Shown: positions 1 through 13,649, numbered from the stretch's first letter. The stretch: 64,000 nt of DNA from Cornus controversa (GCA_026545225.1 CM048853.1:49525755-49589754), one strand, 5' to 3'. Made by a program: numbers and translations. The notes: a model not told the origin generated them from the letters alone.

Positions 1-529
1 TCACATTAGTTATGAATGAGCTAACAAGACACAAACAATAAGAGATTACATGGTTTCTGTTATTTAATGGATGAGATTAGAGAATGAGTCAATGCCAAGT
101 TAGAAGTTGAGAGTGAAGTTCTAGAATCAAAAGGGTCTAAGATAAGTAGATATAAAAAAGAACATATGGAACAAAACTTTAGTGAATATGCAGGGAAGAT
201 TGAGAATCAAGAGGAAAAAAAAAAAGTGAATAGTTTCTTTATTTAGGTTTAGTTATTTATAATGACGGAGAAATTAGAGATGATGTTAATCATAGATTAA
301 TGGATGATGGGTTAAATATATAAGCGTCTGTATAAAGTGAGTGTGTCTGAAATTCAAATGTTGGGATAAATGTGCAGTAAGACTAGAAATGAGAGAATTA
401 TAAATGATCACATTGATGAGATGGTTGAAGTAGCTCTAATTGGAGAGAAAATGAGAAAAAAACGGCTAAAATAATTTGAACATGTGCAAACCTCTAGGTA
501 TGTCGGTTAGGAAGAATGACATGGTATAC
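1..529 (+). pseudogene. RTE-type LINE reverse transcriptase remnant, first part
   Basis: Reading the plus strand in shifting frames gives a degenerate copy of the C-terminal half of an RTE-clade non-LTR reverse transcriptase. Recognisable pieces are VMNELTRHKQ near base 11, NAKLEVESEVLESKG near 94, KKEHMEQNFSEYAGK near 156, YLGLVIYNDGEIRDD near 242, and VALIGEKMRKKRLK near 432. Where the family has the catalytic FADD box, the sequence reads LLFNG, so the active site is gone. Several frameshifts and stops are present; one tryptophan codon has become TAA. The element enters from outside the window, so its 5' part is not visible. It continues after an insertion at 1091-1240. The assignment rests on remembered RTE consensus; decay is obvious. 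Confidence 0.8.
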
Positions 530-537
530 ATTTGTGC

Positions 538-1077
538 TACATTTAATATGCAGGAATGGAATAAAATGTAATGTAAGTGTAAATGGAATGAGAATGAGAA
601 TGAAATAGTCATTCTCACTTTACTGTTTGGTTGTAAATATGAATTAATGCAGTGGTGAAGGAAGGCAGCGACGACAGTAGAGGTGGAAGGCGGTGGTGAT
701 GGTGGAAGATTGTGGTGGTGGTGACAGTTGTTTAAGGCGATAATGGTGTAAGTGTTAGTGGAAGTCGGTGGCGATGGTGGGAGGTAGCAGTGGTGGTGAT
801 GGTGGAAGGTAATAGTAGTGTAGGTGGTGATGGTGAAAGGCAGTAGTGGCAGCGGAAGGTGGTGGATGTGGTAATGATGGTGGCGGTGGTTTTTGAACTC
901 AGAACGTAAAATATTTTTTGGAAGGTGATTTGCTTTTTTTTTTTTTTTTTTTTAATAATTTTACTTGGGAGTGGAATAACCTTCCATAGGTTAAGATGTA
1001 AAATGAATTTTCATTCTTTTTTATTTCAAATAAAAGAATGGGTGGAATGGGCATTCCATTCCTACATACCAAATGCA
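538..1077. mobile_element. MITE-like insertion splitting the RTE LINE
   Basis: This segment interrupts the LINE between its RKNDM and KKGRPKLT segments. Its ends form imperfect inverted repeats: about 21 of 25 bases of 538-562 match the reverse complement of 1053-1077, and both include AGGAATGGAAT. The inside has no coding capacity. It contains a GGT/GGA-rich simple-repeat stretch at about 650-892 and a run of 20 or more T near 932-953. No clean target duplication could be identified, so the superfamily is open. The GGAATGGAAT ends resemble common plant MITEs. Confidence 0.55.
650..892. repeat. GGT/GAT-rich simple-repeat tract
   Basis: Imperfect trinucleotide-like repeats of GGTGGTGAT and GGTGGAAG type fill this stretch. 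The purine-rich strand bias stands out from the AT-rich surroundings. It lies inside the MITE-like insertion and shows no convincing reading frame. Confidence 0.6.
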
Positions 1078-1090
1078 TCATTACAGTAAT

Positions 1091-1240
1091 ACTAAGAAAA
1101 AAGGAAGACCAAAATTAACGCGAGTAGAGTTAGTAAGGAATTATATGATAACACGTAATTTGACTAAGGTCATGACCTTAGATAGAGCGAAATGGAAGTA
1201 TAGGATTTATGTAATCGACCCCAAGTAGTTGGAGAAAAGG
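1091..1240 (+). pseudogene. RTE-type LINE remnant, C-terminal part
   Basis: This is the continuation of the LINE from 1-529. It reads KKGRPKLTRVELVRNYM, then NLTKVMTLDRAKWKYRIYVIDP and a stop. The GRPKLT, LTxxMTLDRAxW and RIxVxDP blocks are the usual C-terminal signature of RTE-clade reverse transcriptases. The order and spacing relative to the first part fit a single element split by the MITE-like insert. Confidence 0.8.
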
Positions 1241-1508
1241 TTGGTCATTATATTAATTTTTTATATAATATCTAATTATATATTTAATGGAAAAAAGTAT
1301 ACAAAATATTATTTATATAAATTCAAAAGATTATACTACTATTATATATATATATTTTAATTTTTATATAATATTATTTATTTAATTTATAAGATTATAC
1401 TATTATTAAATATTTTATCTTATCCAAAAGGCATAGAAGGGGGTGGAAATCATTTTAAATATAAACTTTTTAATATCTCTCTCTCTAAATATTATGTAAT
1501 ATTATCAC

Positions 1509-2340
1509 GGATAAAATGCAAAAAAAAACCCCTATACTTTACCCATGTTTTCAAAAACCCTCCTAAACTTTTTTTGTGTGCAAATAACCATTTAACTATC
1601 ACATTTTGTGCAAAAGACCCCCCTCTCCATCAATGAAAAAATAAGAGTTCCAAAAATACCCTTTGCCCCTGAGATTTGAGTAAAATTGTATACATTTTTT
1701 ATATTTTATATACATTTTAACACCTTTATAAATTAAAAAATAAATTACTAATATTTTCTAAACTACATGATTGTTGACAAAGAATTACATTTATATTCAA
1801 ATACGTCTTTTACCAAATTTCTCTTCTACTTCATAATAAATTAACAGTTAACATTGACAGTAAATTACATATTTTTTTATTTTTAAATACAAATAAATGA
1901 ATCTATACTATATATATTATAACCCTAAATGGTTACATTTAATTCTTGAACTTATAGCATTTTTATTCTTTTTATATAATTTATTTTGTAAAATATTAAT
2001 TTAATTATAAATTCAATATATCAAACGATTTACCAAAAATCATGTCTAAAATATGTTTAGTGAAGCTTAAAAAATTACATTTAACTCCGAAAGTTACGTT
2101 TATCATCGGTGGTTTATATGTTTTTTATTGGTGCATTAAAATTCATTGTCTATAAAATTATTAGAGTAAGATGCAAAAAAGAAAAAAGAAATTTGACCAT
2201 TTTCATCAATGGGTAGTTTGTAATTTTTTATTTTTAATTGCACTTGTTGCCCACTTTATAAAGTTTAGGAGGTTATTTGAACTGCTGGGGAGTTTTTCAC
2301 AAAATGGGTAAAGTATAGAGATTTTTTTTACAGTTTACTC
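1509..2340. mobile_element. Non-autonomous Mutator-like (MULE) element with long inverted repeats
   Basis: The left end, with a poly(A) stretch then CTATACTTTACCCAT and CCTCCTAAACTTT, recurs as the reverse complement at the right end within about 2215-2340. The arms are therefore inverted and roughly 60-130 bp long. The element is flanked by TATTATCAC on the left (1500-1508) and TATTATCAA on the right (2341-2349), an 8 of 9 match, as expected for a Mutator-type 9-bp target duplication. The interior is AT-rich and has no transposase reading frame. A hAT-like 8-bp interpretation is possible but less natural, given the long arms. Confidence 0.5.
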
Positions 2341-2349
2341 TATTATCAA

Positions 2350-4080
2350 TATCATTCTATTATATATATATATATTTTTTATTTTTAAATTTAAGTAGGT
2401 TAATAATTTTCTAATACAACAATTGGTTACTATAGTCACCATCTCTCTTTTTCCCTCTAGATCTACATGTACTCTTATAATATACGTAGGATTTTTTATT
2501 TTTTCAAAATAAGTTTTAAGATTTAAAATATAATTTATAAAAAATAAATATAAAAAAAAAAATGATCAATCGACTTTTATCCCCCACGAGTGTCTAAAAT
2601 ACAAATAATTATCTCTAGTTATTTTACTCTATTCTTATTTCTTTTTACTTATATTGAACTTATAATTCCTATATCAACTTAATTTGACGCTCTTGAGATC
2701 GTGCACACAAAGTAAACCACATCCACAATTCATCACAAATTCCTATATCTTCTAATGTGTATGTCTACAACCTATTTGGTGAATCTAGATCGTGCATGTA
2801 TAATACACAGAGTGAGTCCTATAACACGTGTACAATACGCAAGGTCTAGATTCGTTGAATGTATTTACAATGCACTGTGCAGTGAGTGAATTCTAGTCGT
2901 GCGTGTACAACACACATAGTAAAGCCCTCGCAAGACCCAAATTCATTAGGTGTATTGTAAATCTTCTCCTACAAATGCATCTTACAAATGCATCTTTATG
3001 TGGGAGAAAATATAGGATGCACTTGATGTAAATACAACGGGTGAAATATACGCAGTTGGGCTCACTGTATATGTTGTACACGCACAACTGAAATTCATCT
3101 GGTGCACGGTAAAACGAGTAAATCGTAGATGGGGTTGTTATGATTATTTTCTAGAACTACTTTCATACTTGTAATCTTGTATAAAATTCCAATTTTAACT
3201 ATTAGGTCTTATATTTATCTCTTTGTGATTGGAACTTTGAATTATTTTGCTCAACACAAACACTCACAGAGAAAAAAATCACATAAACATAATCTAATAT
3301 GCTCTCGAAGCAATCATCTTTGTTCAACACCTTTCCACTTTTCTCACTTCACATTTTCTTTAATATTTGATTTGATTTTATATTTTTTTTGAAAAAAAAT
3401 ATTTTATTCTTTTTATTATCTGATTAGGAACATTTAAAAAATGAAATGATAGAAAATTTTAAAAATAAGATACTCTCAAATCATTTTAAATTTTTTCATG
3501 AACTTGAAAATGCAAAATCATCTTTAAAACTTTTAATGAGAGTGCATTGTGTTTCAGAAAAATTTAAAAATGTTTACAACATATTTTTAAAACTATTAAT
3601 TGCACAAAACTCTCTTAACTACTTTTTTTTATATATTATCATCCTAGAATAAAATCTACTCCTCTAAAATATTTGAAGTTTACAAGCAAACAAGGACAAC
3701 AAGTCAAGAGGTGGCATCACCCCTATAAAAATTTGCATGTTACCCTTAGAATACGGCACTATATACAAATTTCTTACCATTCAAGGGATTTATGCAATCA
3801 ATTTAAAAGAATAAATTGAGATTTTAAAAAGTCACAATACTTTGACTCTGCATTTCTTAACATAAGTTGCAAAAATTTGGTATTTCATAATAGTTATTTA
3901 ATAAAAAATTATTACATATGCAATTTTTTTTTTATAGTTTACGAGAATTTTATGCAAAAAATCAAATAGTTTTACCAAAGCACAAAACTCAACTGTATCC
4001 CCCTCCTTTATTATGTTATTTGTGAGGAGGAAAAATTTTTATTATAATTTATGACATTGGTTCATAATGAGAGTATGAGA
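2350..4080. other. AT-rich intergenic DNA, no gene seen
   Basis: The stretch is AT-rich with only short chance reading frames. At about 2695-3110 there are degenerate tandem-like repeats built on variants of GTGTACAATACACAG, plus a local direct repeat of ACAAATGCATCTT near 2971-2996. Nothing here resembles a protein or RNA gene. Confidence 0.5.
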
Positions 4081-4084
4081 GAAA

Positions 4085-4350
4085 AATTAGGTGTAACACT
4101 CATTTATGAAAAAAAATTAAAAAGAGTAGATTGAGATGATTTGTGCTAAAACAATAATAAAAAAAGATTGAAATGATTTGGACACATATATCAAATACCT
4201 CATTCACAGGTAAAGTAATAAGAACTAGTTGTAATATAGAAGATAAGACGGAGAGAGCGAACAAAAATAATATGAAATAAGGTTATTGAAAATGATTTTA
4301 AAAAGTTGAATTTAGTAGAAAAAATGAGGTGTAATAGAAAATATTAGAGA
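4085..4350 (+). pseudogene. Second decayed RTE-type LINE fragment
   Basis: In broken frames this reads REKLGVTLIYEKKL, then KKRLK-stop-FGHI, then SCNIEDKTERAN, and finally LVEKMRCNRKY. These blocks follow the order of the RTE C-terminal region (EKxxVxPIxEKM, RLxWFGHV, and the LxxDRxxWR block), with the tryptophan of WFGH turned into TGA. It is more decayed than the copy at the left edge and lies about 500 bp upstream of the KOB1-like start. Confidence 0.55.
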
Positions 4351-4860
4351 TAGAGAATTAATGTGGCGACTCTATTCATATAAGATTATGACAAATATAA
4401 TAATGATGATGATAATGAGGTGCTTCACTTTTTATTAATTACAATCAAATATTATTTATCTATTGACATGTGAGTAGGTGGTCCTTAGTGGCTGATATAT
4501 TTCAAAATACACATTTTCAATATTTTGGCAGAATCATATACTATACTTTTCTAATTTTGTAATTAAAGAAGAGTGCACTCAATCTAGTATTGTTGATTAC
4601 ACTTAATTTTGTAATAAATGAAATTTAATATTACAACTCAAAAGTAATAGTAATAACATCTTTTTGCATAATTTTGAGGTGGACTTTTACAAGGTAATTA
4701 ATCATTTTCAAAAAATTCAAGTACAATCCAAGATTACAAGAATATAATGCAATTACTATCATTTTTCTCTCTCAAACACCAAACAGCCCCTGAGAGCTCC
4801 GTTAAATCCCATTTCTCACGTTGTGCATCTCTGTTTTTGCTCCCTCTCTCCCTCTCTCTC

Positions 4861-7800
4861 ATGGCGGGTCTGTACACTTCTCTCAGGCCCCAAAACTCAT
4901 CATCCCATCACTCCTTCGCCTCCAAACTCCTCCTCCTCCTCACTCTCCTTCCTCTCACTCTCGCAGCCTTCGCTTTCATCCTCCAATGGCGAGGCGGTGC
5001 CGTCAACGACCCAGTCGCTCGATGGTCTCCCGAGGAGGCGCACAAGTTTCCGGGCATGGACAGCTCTCCTCTACCCACAATCGGCCACTCCTCATCCTCG
5101 GACTGTGTCCATCTTGGCCACAGTTCTTCGCCTTCTTTTCCTTACTATCGTGATTGGAAGTTCAAATTTCAATCCGATCTCAAGCCCAAGGTTTGATTAC
5201 TCTTCCAGATTGTTGGTTTAATGGTTTTTAGGATCGATCTGATTCTGGGTCGTTTTTAATTATTGTTTGCTTGTTGGGTTTTGCGAGATTCGCATTTTGA
5301 GGTGTTTCAGACGTTTAACTGTATGCTAGGGCTATTCTTGGACTGATGCAAAACTGAGGAATAACAAAAGAGAATAGATTGTGTTAAATGGTTTATGCTT
5401 TTTTGGTATCTGATTTAAAATGAGATAATTGAGTCATACGAACTTCATGGTAGCGCTGTTTTTTGGGTTGATGCGAAACTGAGGGATAAAAAAGAGAATA
5501 AATTTTGTATTACATTGTTTATGCTGTTTTGTTATCTGAAATAAAATGATAAAATCGACACGTACTAAGTTAATCAGGGTTATTAGGTTCAGCAGACTGA
5601 AGTTTTTTGCCTTTTGGGGCTCCCAAATACTATAAATTCTGAGGTTGAAAAAAGTATATTTTTGTGGAGTCTTTCTATTTTCAAGTAGTCTTGATGAGCC
5701 AACATGCTGAAATTGAGGAGAGTTCTTGAATAATTTTGGTGAATGATTGACGTGATGTAGTTGTGTTTGGCCCGTGTTATTATAACCTAAATTTACGAAT
5801 ACCAGTGATGGTGTTGGTTAGATATATCACAAGTATATATTCACTTGTATTAGTAACAACTTTATGTAACATAATCTAATTTTATGCTTAACATTGCGGA
5901 GTTGCGTTGACGATGATTATGGTGCCAATGACTTGTAAAGAGTGCATTTTTATTCTGATACTGCCCAAGGTGAAGGAACACGTGTGCCTGGTTACAAGGC
6001 TGTTTGCTTAAACATTTGAAGTCAATGGTGACGATGTTGTGCAACATAACTTATTATTCTGGGTTCTTTTGTCAATTATATGGAGAGGAGTTTAGCTGGG
6101 CCATTGTTCAAGTTTTCTTACTGGCAAGATCCTAAATTTTGAGAATACAAGCTTGAGAAAACCAGTCAGTTAGAATCCTAATTTTGGTCTGATACATTTT
6201 AAAATGACAGTAATGATTATGGGTTTTTAAAGCTTGTTATTTTCCGTTATAATTAGATCATGTATGGGTGATGTCTACTTTACAGGCAATGAGTATTGCG
6301 TTCATTATACTTTATTGATTATTATATTTAACTATAACAATTGAGATTGTTTGTGGTCATGTTTAACTTTACTTCTCAACCTGCAGATATGTATTACAAC
6401 AAGTACATCAGCTGGCTTAGAGCAGATTTTACCATGGATGTACTATCATAAAGTTATTGGAGTTACAACATTTTTTCTTTTTGTTGAAGGAAAAGCTGCA
6501 TCTCCTAGTGTATCTAAAGTCCTGGAATCTATTCCTGTGAGTTTGTAGCCTCTGCCCTCAAACTTTCTTTGCCTTTTTTTTTTTTTTAAATGTTCACAAT
6601 AAATATATTGTGATCTTTATTTTTAATTATGCGAGCTTGAGTTTTATGCTTTATTCTTAGGGAGTAAAAGTCATATACAGAACAAGAGAGTTAGAAGAGC
6701 AACAAGCTAAAAGGTTTGTCATTATTGCCCTTCTGTTACTTATTATGTCTGTAACCATTATGCTGCTTAATTATGTCTGTAACCATTATGTTGCTTAATT
6801 ATGTTTGTGTTTCGGTGTACTGTTTTTGGTATCGTTAGCCGGATCTGGAATGAGACATGGCTGTCAAGTTTCTTTTACAAACCCTGCAATTATGAGCTTT
6901 TTGTGAAGCAGTCTCTCAATATGGAGATGGCTATAGTCATGGCAAGGGTATGAATGCTTGTCTCCTTAAGTATCAAAATAGTAACTGTTGTTCTAGTTTA
7001 TTTTGTTAACCAATAGATCCTATGGTTTTTTTTTTTATGAATTTAGAATGCTGGTGTGGACTGGATAATTCATCTGGATACCGATGAATTACTACATCCA
7101 GCAGGTGCTCGGGAGTATTCTTTGAGGCAGTTGCTGCTTGATGTGCCTGGGAATGTGGATATGGTTGTCTTTCCAAATTATGTGAGTGAAACAATATGTA
7201 TTTGTTGTAATTCTTCTATACAAGCAACAGTATTTATTGTTAATTGTGGAAAGATGGTTAATCACATTAGTTCTGTTATCGTCTCTGTACTCTTGTTTTC
7301 ACAGCCATCAATTAGAAAATGCATCATAGAACTTCAAGAATGATGATGATGTTGTTGTTGTTATTTTAATTTTTGATCCAGGAGAGCAGTGTGGAGCGAG
7401 ATGACATCAAGGATCCTTTCACGGAGGTAAATTCGCATGGTGTTCATTTGCCTTACTTTAGACTTTGTTCTCTTTCAATATATCCCTTTGTTTTTTTTGA
7501 GTAGATCCGTATTTAAAAATTTTTGAGTTTGAAAATCTGACACCAAGGTATTTGTGAACTTTTTTATTGTATATCTTATCATTTTCTATTTGTACGTTAA
7601 TTTGTTGGAAATCTCTATGTGTACACTAATGGACTGAAAAAATTGATTTTACAAGTTAGTATACTTTTGGAAATTTCTATATGTACACTGCTTATAGTTA
7701 CAATTTAAACTCTGGTTCTAAGGAATGAAATGAATGATCATATGTATCTTATTCCTAATTCTCGCAACCATTTCTTAAGGTTAGGTATCATATAAATGCA

Positions 7801-10800
7801 TAAGCTTCTCAAGTTTCTTCTAAAATCTCAAATCTCAGTATCTTTGATTGAAAGAACATGTAGAAATTTTTTTCCAATGAGTAAAAGAACATGTAGAAAT
7901 ACATGGATTGTTTGACTTTTTCTTCTACTAACTTTTGACTAATAAGACTTTTATACCTGTTAGTGACCATAATAAAGATTCAATATCATGACTTGAGCTG
8001 AAATAAAACTCATGAACCACTCCCATACCCGTATATAGTATATGTGAAATTTGATAAATCTAGATTCTAGACCATGTTAACAGAAGTTGACCAGGCAGAT
8101 ATAATAACATGAATCAAAATTAGAGGCATTATAAAGTTTTGCTATCGGCAGATTAGCCTGATATTAAAAAGGATAAAAATTAAACTAAAACCTGATTAAA
8201 CAACAGTCCAAATGGGTTCTTATGAAATTCTCTTTTTTTTTTATTTTTTTGTTTGTTGATCACATAGTCATGGAATAAGTTGGATGTTACTGATGATCCT
8301 CTAAACATGCCAATGGAAAAAATGTACGAGGAGTCGGAAGTACTGTGATGCAGCATTTGGAGTTTCACCCGATACGAGGACTTGGTTTGGTTGTATTGTT
8401 ATCATCAGGCTCTGAGATGAACAGTTGACGAGATACAAAAATTATACCCCCGTGTTTCCCTCTTGGGATTCTTCTTTGTCTTTCTCCCCTTTCCCTTTCT
8501 TTGCTCTTCATCTTTCTGATTTGGAGTGCTTTGACTTCATTTATCTAGTTATCTTGTGTAGGAATTGCCACATTTATTTCATTATGTCAGCATGAATTTG
8601 AGGATGCATTTTACTGAATGCCTATCTTTTTGTTGTATCTATGCGAATAGGTATCAATGTTCAAGAAGAACTATGACCATCTTCCAAAGGATACATACTT
8701 TGGCATGTACAAAGAATCAACCCGTGGTAATCCAAACTACTTCTTGACTTATGGAAACGGGAAGTCAGCTGCTCGAATTCAAGATCATCTTCGTCCAAAT
8801 GGTGCACACAGATGGCACAATTATATGAAAACCCCAAAGTATGCTAAATTGGTCATCTATAGGGGCATGTAGAGATACCTGCTTACATATGCATATAAAG
8901 CATTCCCACTTGGAGCCTTTGTTTAATTGTTATTTACGTTAATATATATGTATATATAATTTGTGGTCAAAGGAGCAGTATCATTTTTGCAATTTCTAAC
9001 ATGTGCTTTTCATTTACTCTTTGACAGTGAGATCAAATTGGAAGAGGCTGCTGTTCTACATTACACATACGCCAAATTTTCAGATTTGACTTCCAGACGA
9101 GATCGATGTGGCTGCAAGCCTACGAAAGATGATGTGAAAAGATGCTTTATGTTAGAATTTGACAGATCTGTAAGTTTAGTTTCTTCTATCTGTTTCTACT
9201 TCTTCATGTTATTAATTGCAATACTATTAGTGAATATAAATATTTATTACACAAAAATTGCTAATGAAAGCATGCTATTTTAGAAATAACAATGTATATA
9301 TATTTTAATTTACACTGTTAGGTCTATGGTTTTTCTTAATTAAATTCCATAAGTTATGTACAGAAGTAATAATAATTATATTTTATATGCCGCTACTCTC
9401 CTATTTTGTCATTATAATTATATTCTTGTCCTGCATTAAAGAATGTCATTGCATGCTTGACTTGTTTTGACCATGTGCTTACTGCTTACTCTAAGAAAAA
9501 TTTAAAAATGGTGGACACTTCAATATGTGTTCATTTTGTTTTCAAAATCGTTGGACATAGCTACTCTTAGACGTGCTTTTGTTACAAAAGACTTGTTATG
9601 GGAAGTCTATAGAATGTGTTGATTAAGTGTACAGGATGTGGTTGCCAAGTTTCAAATAATAAAATTTATTTTGAAATAATGGACATGTCATGGACATCTG
9701 TTTAGGAGTCTTCATGTAGTGTTGGCATCCACTATGTGTCAGACATGGACACAAAGCCTTTTTAAAAGTATTTGTGCTTCTTAAAGGGCCACCATGGGTG
9801 TTCCCTTCTCCGTTGGACATTGTGCGTATCGACCTCTTGTTAACAGGTTGATACCTGAGGAGGGAATGGGAAAGGGACTATTGGACATATGCTTCTCTTT
9901 AAGAGCGGCAATGCATTAGATACATGTCCTAGTTTCTTGGTTGTCATTCAAATGTGCATAGGCTTGACACGTGGCCTTGTGTTCCGATACAACCACCACT
10001 TACATAGAAACTTCTCTCCACCTACTTTGTGGACATGGTGGCTACACCCTCATTTTCTCTCTCCTACCTCTGCCAACAACTTTCCCGGATCCTTATGGAA
10101 TGATGTATATTAAATCAATACCCACAAGTGGAAAAAATTAAGTTAATCAAGGATCTTAAATTGTAGATTTGTAGAGATGTGCTTTCATTTTGAAGCCAGG
10201 GCAGCTTGGTGCGAAGAAACATCATAGAAATATTTGCTATGATGGTGTTTTAAGTCAACAGAGTTAAGTGGGTTTTTTTCTCAGTATTTTTTTTTTCCTT
10301 TGAAAAATTGAAATTATTAGATTTGCATATGAATGTTAACAAGGATACTAAGTTAGATGTATTAGAGTTTGATTTATATGGTTAGGCCCATTTTTTAACA
10401 TCTTCAGTTTTTGAACATTAGTCATCTGACATGATATCAAAAGCCTTCGTTTTGTATGGTCTTGGATTCAAGTCTCTACCTTACATCACCTGTTCTATAT
10501 CTTTGTTTTCCTTGTTCTATTAGTCTGTTTGCTTGCTTATCCACATGCATGACAAAGATGCACATGGAGGTTAGAATTTGATATACATTGCTGAGTAGCC
10601 TGAGTCTATTACCTTTCAGCGTAAGTTTTTGAGGCAATTAGTAGTCTAATAGGATGAGTAACAAGGATTTGATCAAAGAAAGTTGTCATCATCACCATCC
10701 CTGCCTTTATCCCAAATGAATAAGATGATCAGGGAAAGTATTAAACAAGGAGGTTTGATTTAGATATTTGTTTTTTTGGAATGAAGAGTTCTATTGCAAG

Positions 10801-12678
10801 TTATTACTGATGATGGGTTCACAGATGCACTTCGCAGTAACTACTTAGATAACAGGAGGCCAACAAAGACATAAATTGAGGTGACAGAATTTAAAAAGGC
10901 CAATAGAAGACATACCAGTAAAAAGAGAGTGACGTAGCAGGAATATTTACCTGATTAGTGCTTGATAGTGCTCGAAAGAATGATGAGGATGACAACTATG
11001 ATGCAGACAGGCCTCTGTTAACTTTCATGCAAAGCTGTTGGTGAAGTGGTTATACTGGTTTATGTTAAGAGTTGGCAGTGATTTCTATTAGTAGTTAATT
11101 TTTAGAAACCCCAATTATCATTGGTTTTGATGTCAGGACAACACGTACAGCATGACAATAGCTTGTTCACGGGAAACGAAAAAAGCTGCTTCTTTTGGGA
11201 GATTATACTGTGTTATCATCAATCGTACTTTTTTTTTTCCCCAACAATGAATAGGCTTTTTCAAATCCTTTTCTGGATGTAGTTGTTTTCATCCAAATCT
11301 CAAATAGGTTCTTACTTACGAATAGTAGAGGCCTTGGATATACTGTTACTTTCTATATTATGAGAGCAAGTAAAAGTCATTTGGTTGTTAATATATAACT
11401 ACACCTTACAGCACAACAAAGTGATTAAATTTGCTACACATTTTATCTCATAGTGAGTTGAGTTTGCTATGAGTCCTATTTTCCTTCTGACAGATATTTC
11501 GTTGTAACAAGTGCACATTGCTAATTGCAGGCATTCATAATTGCTTCAACTGCAACAGATGAGGAAATGCTTAGCTGGTACTGCTAAACATTACTACTAT
11601 TTTTCTTGACTGTCTCTTCAAGCAGAATCTTCGGAGAACTCTTTTGGATCTAATTATTACAATTCCCTGGAAATGAATATATACTTATGATCTGAATCCT
11701 TTATTTTTCAGACAAATTTACGATTTGTTTTTTGGTTATGGCTTAGGTACCGTGAACATGTAGTTTGGACTGACAAAGCACTGAACATAAAGCTATTGAG
11801 AAAGGGTATTTTAACTCGCATATATGCTCCCATGGTAAGCACGATCCCTGCTATGTTATAACTAAAATCTTTTGCTGGAAAAATGAAGATATCTTAAACA
11901 AAAAATATTAAACCTAATATTCTCATCTATCCGTCTAAAAAAGCAGCTAAGATAAGAAAAAGGAACTGCATTTGGTATGTGGCATTGTCATTAAATGATT
12001 ACATTTTGTTTCCTATTCCCTTTAAAAGCACATGTACGTCTGTTAAATTGAGTAAGTGCTACTGAAAATGGTGAACTTGTATTTCTGTTTTCTTCCCCGG
12101 TGGCGGAGTCTTCGGGAAAGGTGGGTCTATTCCATCTGGTGCCATCGCACCATGTCAATATCATTGATAATTCTATTCCTTTTTATGCTTCATCCTTAAC
12201 AAATAGTAGGTTGGAATCTACTCATCCGAATGATATGGATGATAGAGACTTGGTTCAAATGCTACAATAAAAATAATTTTATTTGTATGTTATTTCAAAA
12301 CGCTGTCTTTGATTGTTTTTATTTAGTTCCTCACCGCTTCCCAACCAACATACACTTTATCTTCTCACTTTTATTATTGGCTGTTGTGTGGTTCAGGCCA
12401 TTGTTCAAGGGTTGAGAGAGTCTGATGTTTTTAACTCTGTTATTGCATCTGCTCCAACAACTCTATCAAAGGACAAGTTCTTAGCATCCGTTGAGAGTAG
12501 TAACTCTTCTAGAGCAGTTCCCTCTGAATCAGATCCGTCAAGAAAGATTGGTAGAAGTAGCGAGTCTCAGGCAACTGCTAGGAAAGTTTTGGAAATCGCC
12601 ACTATTGCTTCTCATGAAGCAGCGGTGCCACCATTGTCTCCCCCAGGCATGGATCATGACCTCCTTATTGAAGTATGA
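4861..12678 (+). CDS. KOB1: KOBITO1-type GT92 glycosyltransferase-like protein
   Basis: Eleven exons join in frame to 522 aa: 4861-5190, 6387-6536, 6661-6713, 6839-6947, 7047-7181, 7382-7426, 8651-8838, 9028-9169, 11531-11577, 11747-11834 and 12397-12678. All introns are GT-AG. The protein has one N-terminal membrane anchor (about residues 23-41, leucine-rich) and then a lumenal or extracellular GT92 (DUF23) domain. That domain starts at [13 protein letters not shown] and carries the metal-binding DxD as HLDTDE at about 223-228. Sequence and length match plant KOBITO1/ELD1/ABI8 (533 aa in Arabidopsis), which is needed for cell elongation, cellulose deposition and plasmodesmal permeability; its exact donor and acceptor are not established. 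The start at 4861 fits family length. An in-frame ATG at 4747 would add 38 residues from a CT-rich, leader-like stretch. The 2.4-kb intron 8 is the longest. Confidence 0.88.
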
Positions 12679-13612
12679 TCTCTCTATTCACGATTGCTGC
12701 TGTTCTCTTCTTCTATGATATTGGGGTTGGAAGAGAACTTGGAATTTTCTTATTTGCTTCAAGAAGAATCCACGGAGAGTCAAAAGCAACCTGATATTCG
12801 GCTGAGGCTCATTTTTTTCGATTTCATGGGTTCTTCCCGATCATTACCCAAGCGCAGGTGTTGTACATGAAGCATGGAGCGGGGTTTTCCAATTTAGCTG
12901 TTTTTTTAGCCTTGGCAACTTGGTGTTGGAATGGGATATACTGGCTTCTGATTGTTATGTATAGAAAGCAGATGGTCGTGGCAATGGTGATATACTTTTT
13001 TTCATTATGTATGATAAAAAACTGTATTGTAGAGTACCCCGAGAGAGTCCAAAAAGTTGTCAGTTTCATCAACTTATTATTGAAGGCACTGCTTTGAGTT
13101 TGCTATTAGAGTAGAGGGGAAAAGAAATTGTGGATAGTGAATCAATCGATTGATTTAGGAGGTATCAGTTCCCATTGATCGATTGATGCTAAACTAAGCC
13201 TGCAACTTTAGCCCCGAATTAAACCTGGAACTTTGAAATGGTATTTGAACAATGGGTTCATTCTCAATTTTCTTGTTCTAAATTAGTGTGACAACAAAAA
13301 AAAGAAAAGAAAAATAAAAATAAAAGGGCATTTGAAATGATATATTAATTAAAATGGGACAATCTTCTAATGCTCCTTTTGATAGGAAGGATGGAAAGGG
13401 AGCGGGGTGAGGATGCCTTTTCAATTTTTTGTACCAGCTCTTTATTATTATTATTATCTTTCTGGAAATTCAGCTCTTTTTTTTTTTTACTCTTATAGAA
13501 GCAAAATGGTGGGCCAAGAGGAATGACTCGAATGAGCCATCCTTTCCTCCCTTGAGTTCTCCCTCTCCCTCCTACCAAACGATTCAACTTTATTTTATTC
13601 CTGTGCTCTTTA

Positions 13613-13649
<37 letters not shown>

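Noticed and set aside
4821..5221. Two further reading frames over exon 1 of the KOB1-like gene
   Set aside because: They are other frames of the same CT-rich coding sequence and do not continue across the splice sites.
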